5,981 bases of DNA from Flavobacteriaceae bacterium (GTDB taxonomy: Bacteria; Bacteroidota; Bacteroidia; Flavobacteriales; Flavobacteriaceae), in contig JAAZVG010000095.1 in NCBI GenBank assembly GCA_018623655.1, positions 1 to 5,981 of the forward strand. The letters are read 5' to 3'. The notes under the pieces are model-generated. The model saw only the letters and a program-made list of their open reading frames with translations, searched no databases and was not told the origin of the DNA. Below, piece by piece: positions 5,904 through 5,981 of this stretch. Position numbers and translations under genes: made by a program. How positions within the stretch are numbered: the stretch's first letter is position 1; every line of letters begins with the position of its first letter.

Positions 5904-5981
5904 CCTCATTTCTCAAGTTATTGCCTTTATTTGGCTCCCTCACTTAATAGGTATAATTGGGATTAGCCTGGGATTTCAAGA
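5884..5981 (+). CDS. Membrane protein, N-terminal fragment; probable CruF-type carotenoid 1,2-hydratase
   Basis: A frame shifted relative to crtD opens with ATG at 5884, overlaps crtD by 20 bases and stays open to the window edge (32 full codons). The peptide starts MKTSQNN and then runs into a hydrophobic segment, VIAFIWLPHLIGIIGISLGF (12-31), with a His in the middle. Known: CruF-family proteins are small multi-pass membrane enzymes that hydrate the C1',2' double bond of acyclic carotenoid ends. The I/W-L-x-H-x-x-G-x-I-G-I pattern resembles, from memory, the start of flavobacterial members. The position right after crtD, which needs a 1-hydroxylated substrate, supports it. The start does not look like CrtY, which would begin with a GxGxxG dinucleotide fold. 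Too short for certainty. Confidence 0.55.
   Translation, partial: MKTSQNNLISQVIAFIWLPHLIGIIGISLGFQ

Noticed and set aside
5884..5981. Lycopene cyclase crtY as the downstream gene
   Set aside because: CrtY should start with a dinucleotide-binding GxGxxG fold; the visible peptide is instead a short polar stretch followed by a membrane segment.

Overview
This AT-rich window looks like chromosomal DNA of a pigmented member of the Bacteroidota, most likely a marine-type Flavobacteriaceae. The evidence is Bacteroidota-style promoter elements (TTG / TAnnTTTG) in place of -35/-10 boxes, little sign of Shine-Dalgarno sequences, and a compact regulator-crtI-crtB-crtZ-crtD gene order with flavobacterial-looking protein sequences. 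Genus-level placement is not possible from the sequence alone.

Layout. Positions 1-222 (minus strand) hold the N-terminal part of shikimate kinase (aroK), cut by the window edge. Diverging from it is tRNA-Lys(UUU) at 273-345, then a strong hairpin terminator. tRNA-Leu(GAG) follows at 414-496 with its own terminator. Positions 544-751 form an untranslated stretch of about 200 bases with a perfect 7-bp inverted repeat and other weak repeats. A Bacteroidota -7 box at 752-759 is the likely promoter of the downstream operon.

The rest is one tightly packed plus-strand carotenoid operon. It starts with a MerR-type regulator that has a C-terminal cobalamin-binding half (CarH/LitR-like), overlapping crtI by one base. 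Next come crtI (phytoene desaturase), crtB (phytoene synthase, 4-base overlap), crtZ (beta-carotene hydroxylase, 4-base gap), crtD-like (hydroxycarotenoid 3,4-desaturase, GTG start directly abutting the crtZ stop), and the first 32 codons of a membrane protein overlapping crtD by 20 bases, probably a CruF-type carotenoid 1,2-hydratase.

How they work together. CrtB makes phytoene from two GGPP and CrtI desaturates it to lycopene. CrtZ hydroxylates a beta-ring, made by a lycopene cyclase not seen here. CrtD plus the putative CruF would hydrate and desaturate the other, acyclic end. The expected product class is therefore a monocyclic hydroxylated carotenoid of the saproxanthin/myxol type and not only zeaxanthin; this is an inference from gene content. 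The regulator in first position may set expression by sensing B12 (and perhaps light). However, two of its ligand-site residues differ from the well-studied CarH photoreceptor, which is the most interesting point in the window. GGPP synthase (crtE) and lycopene cyclase (crtY) are not in the window.
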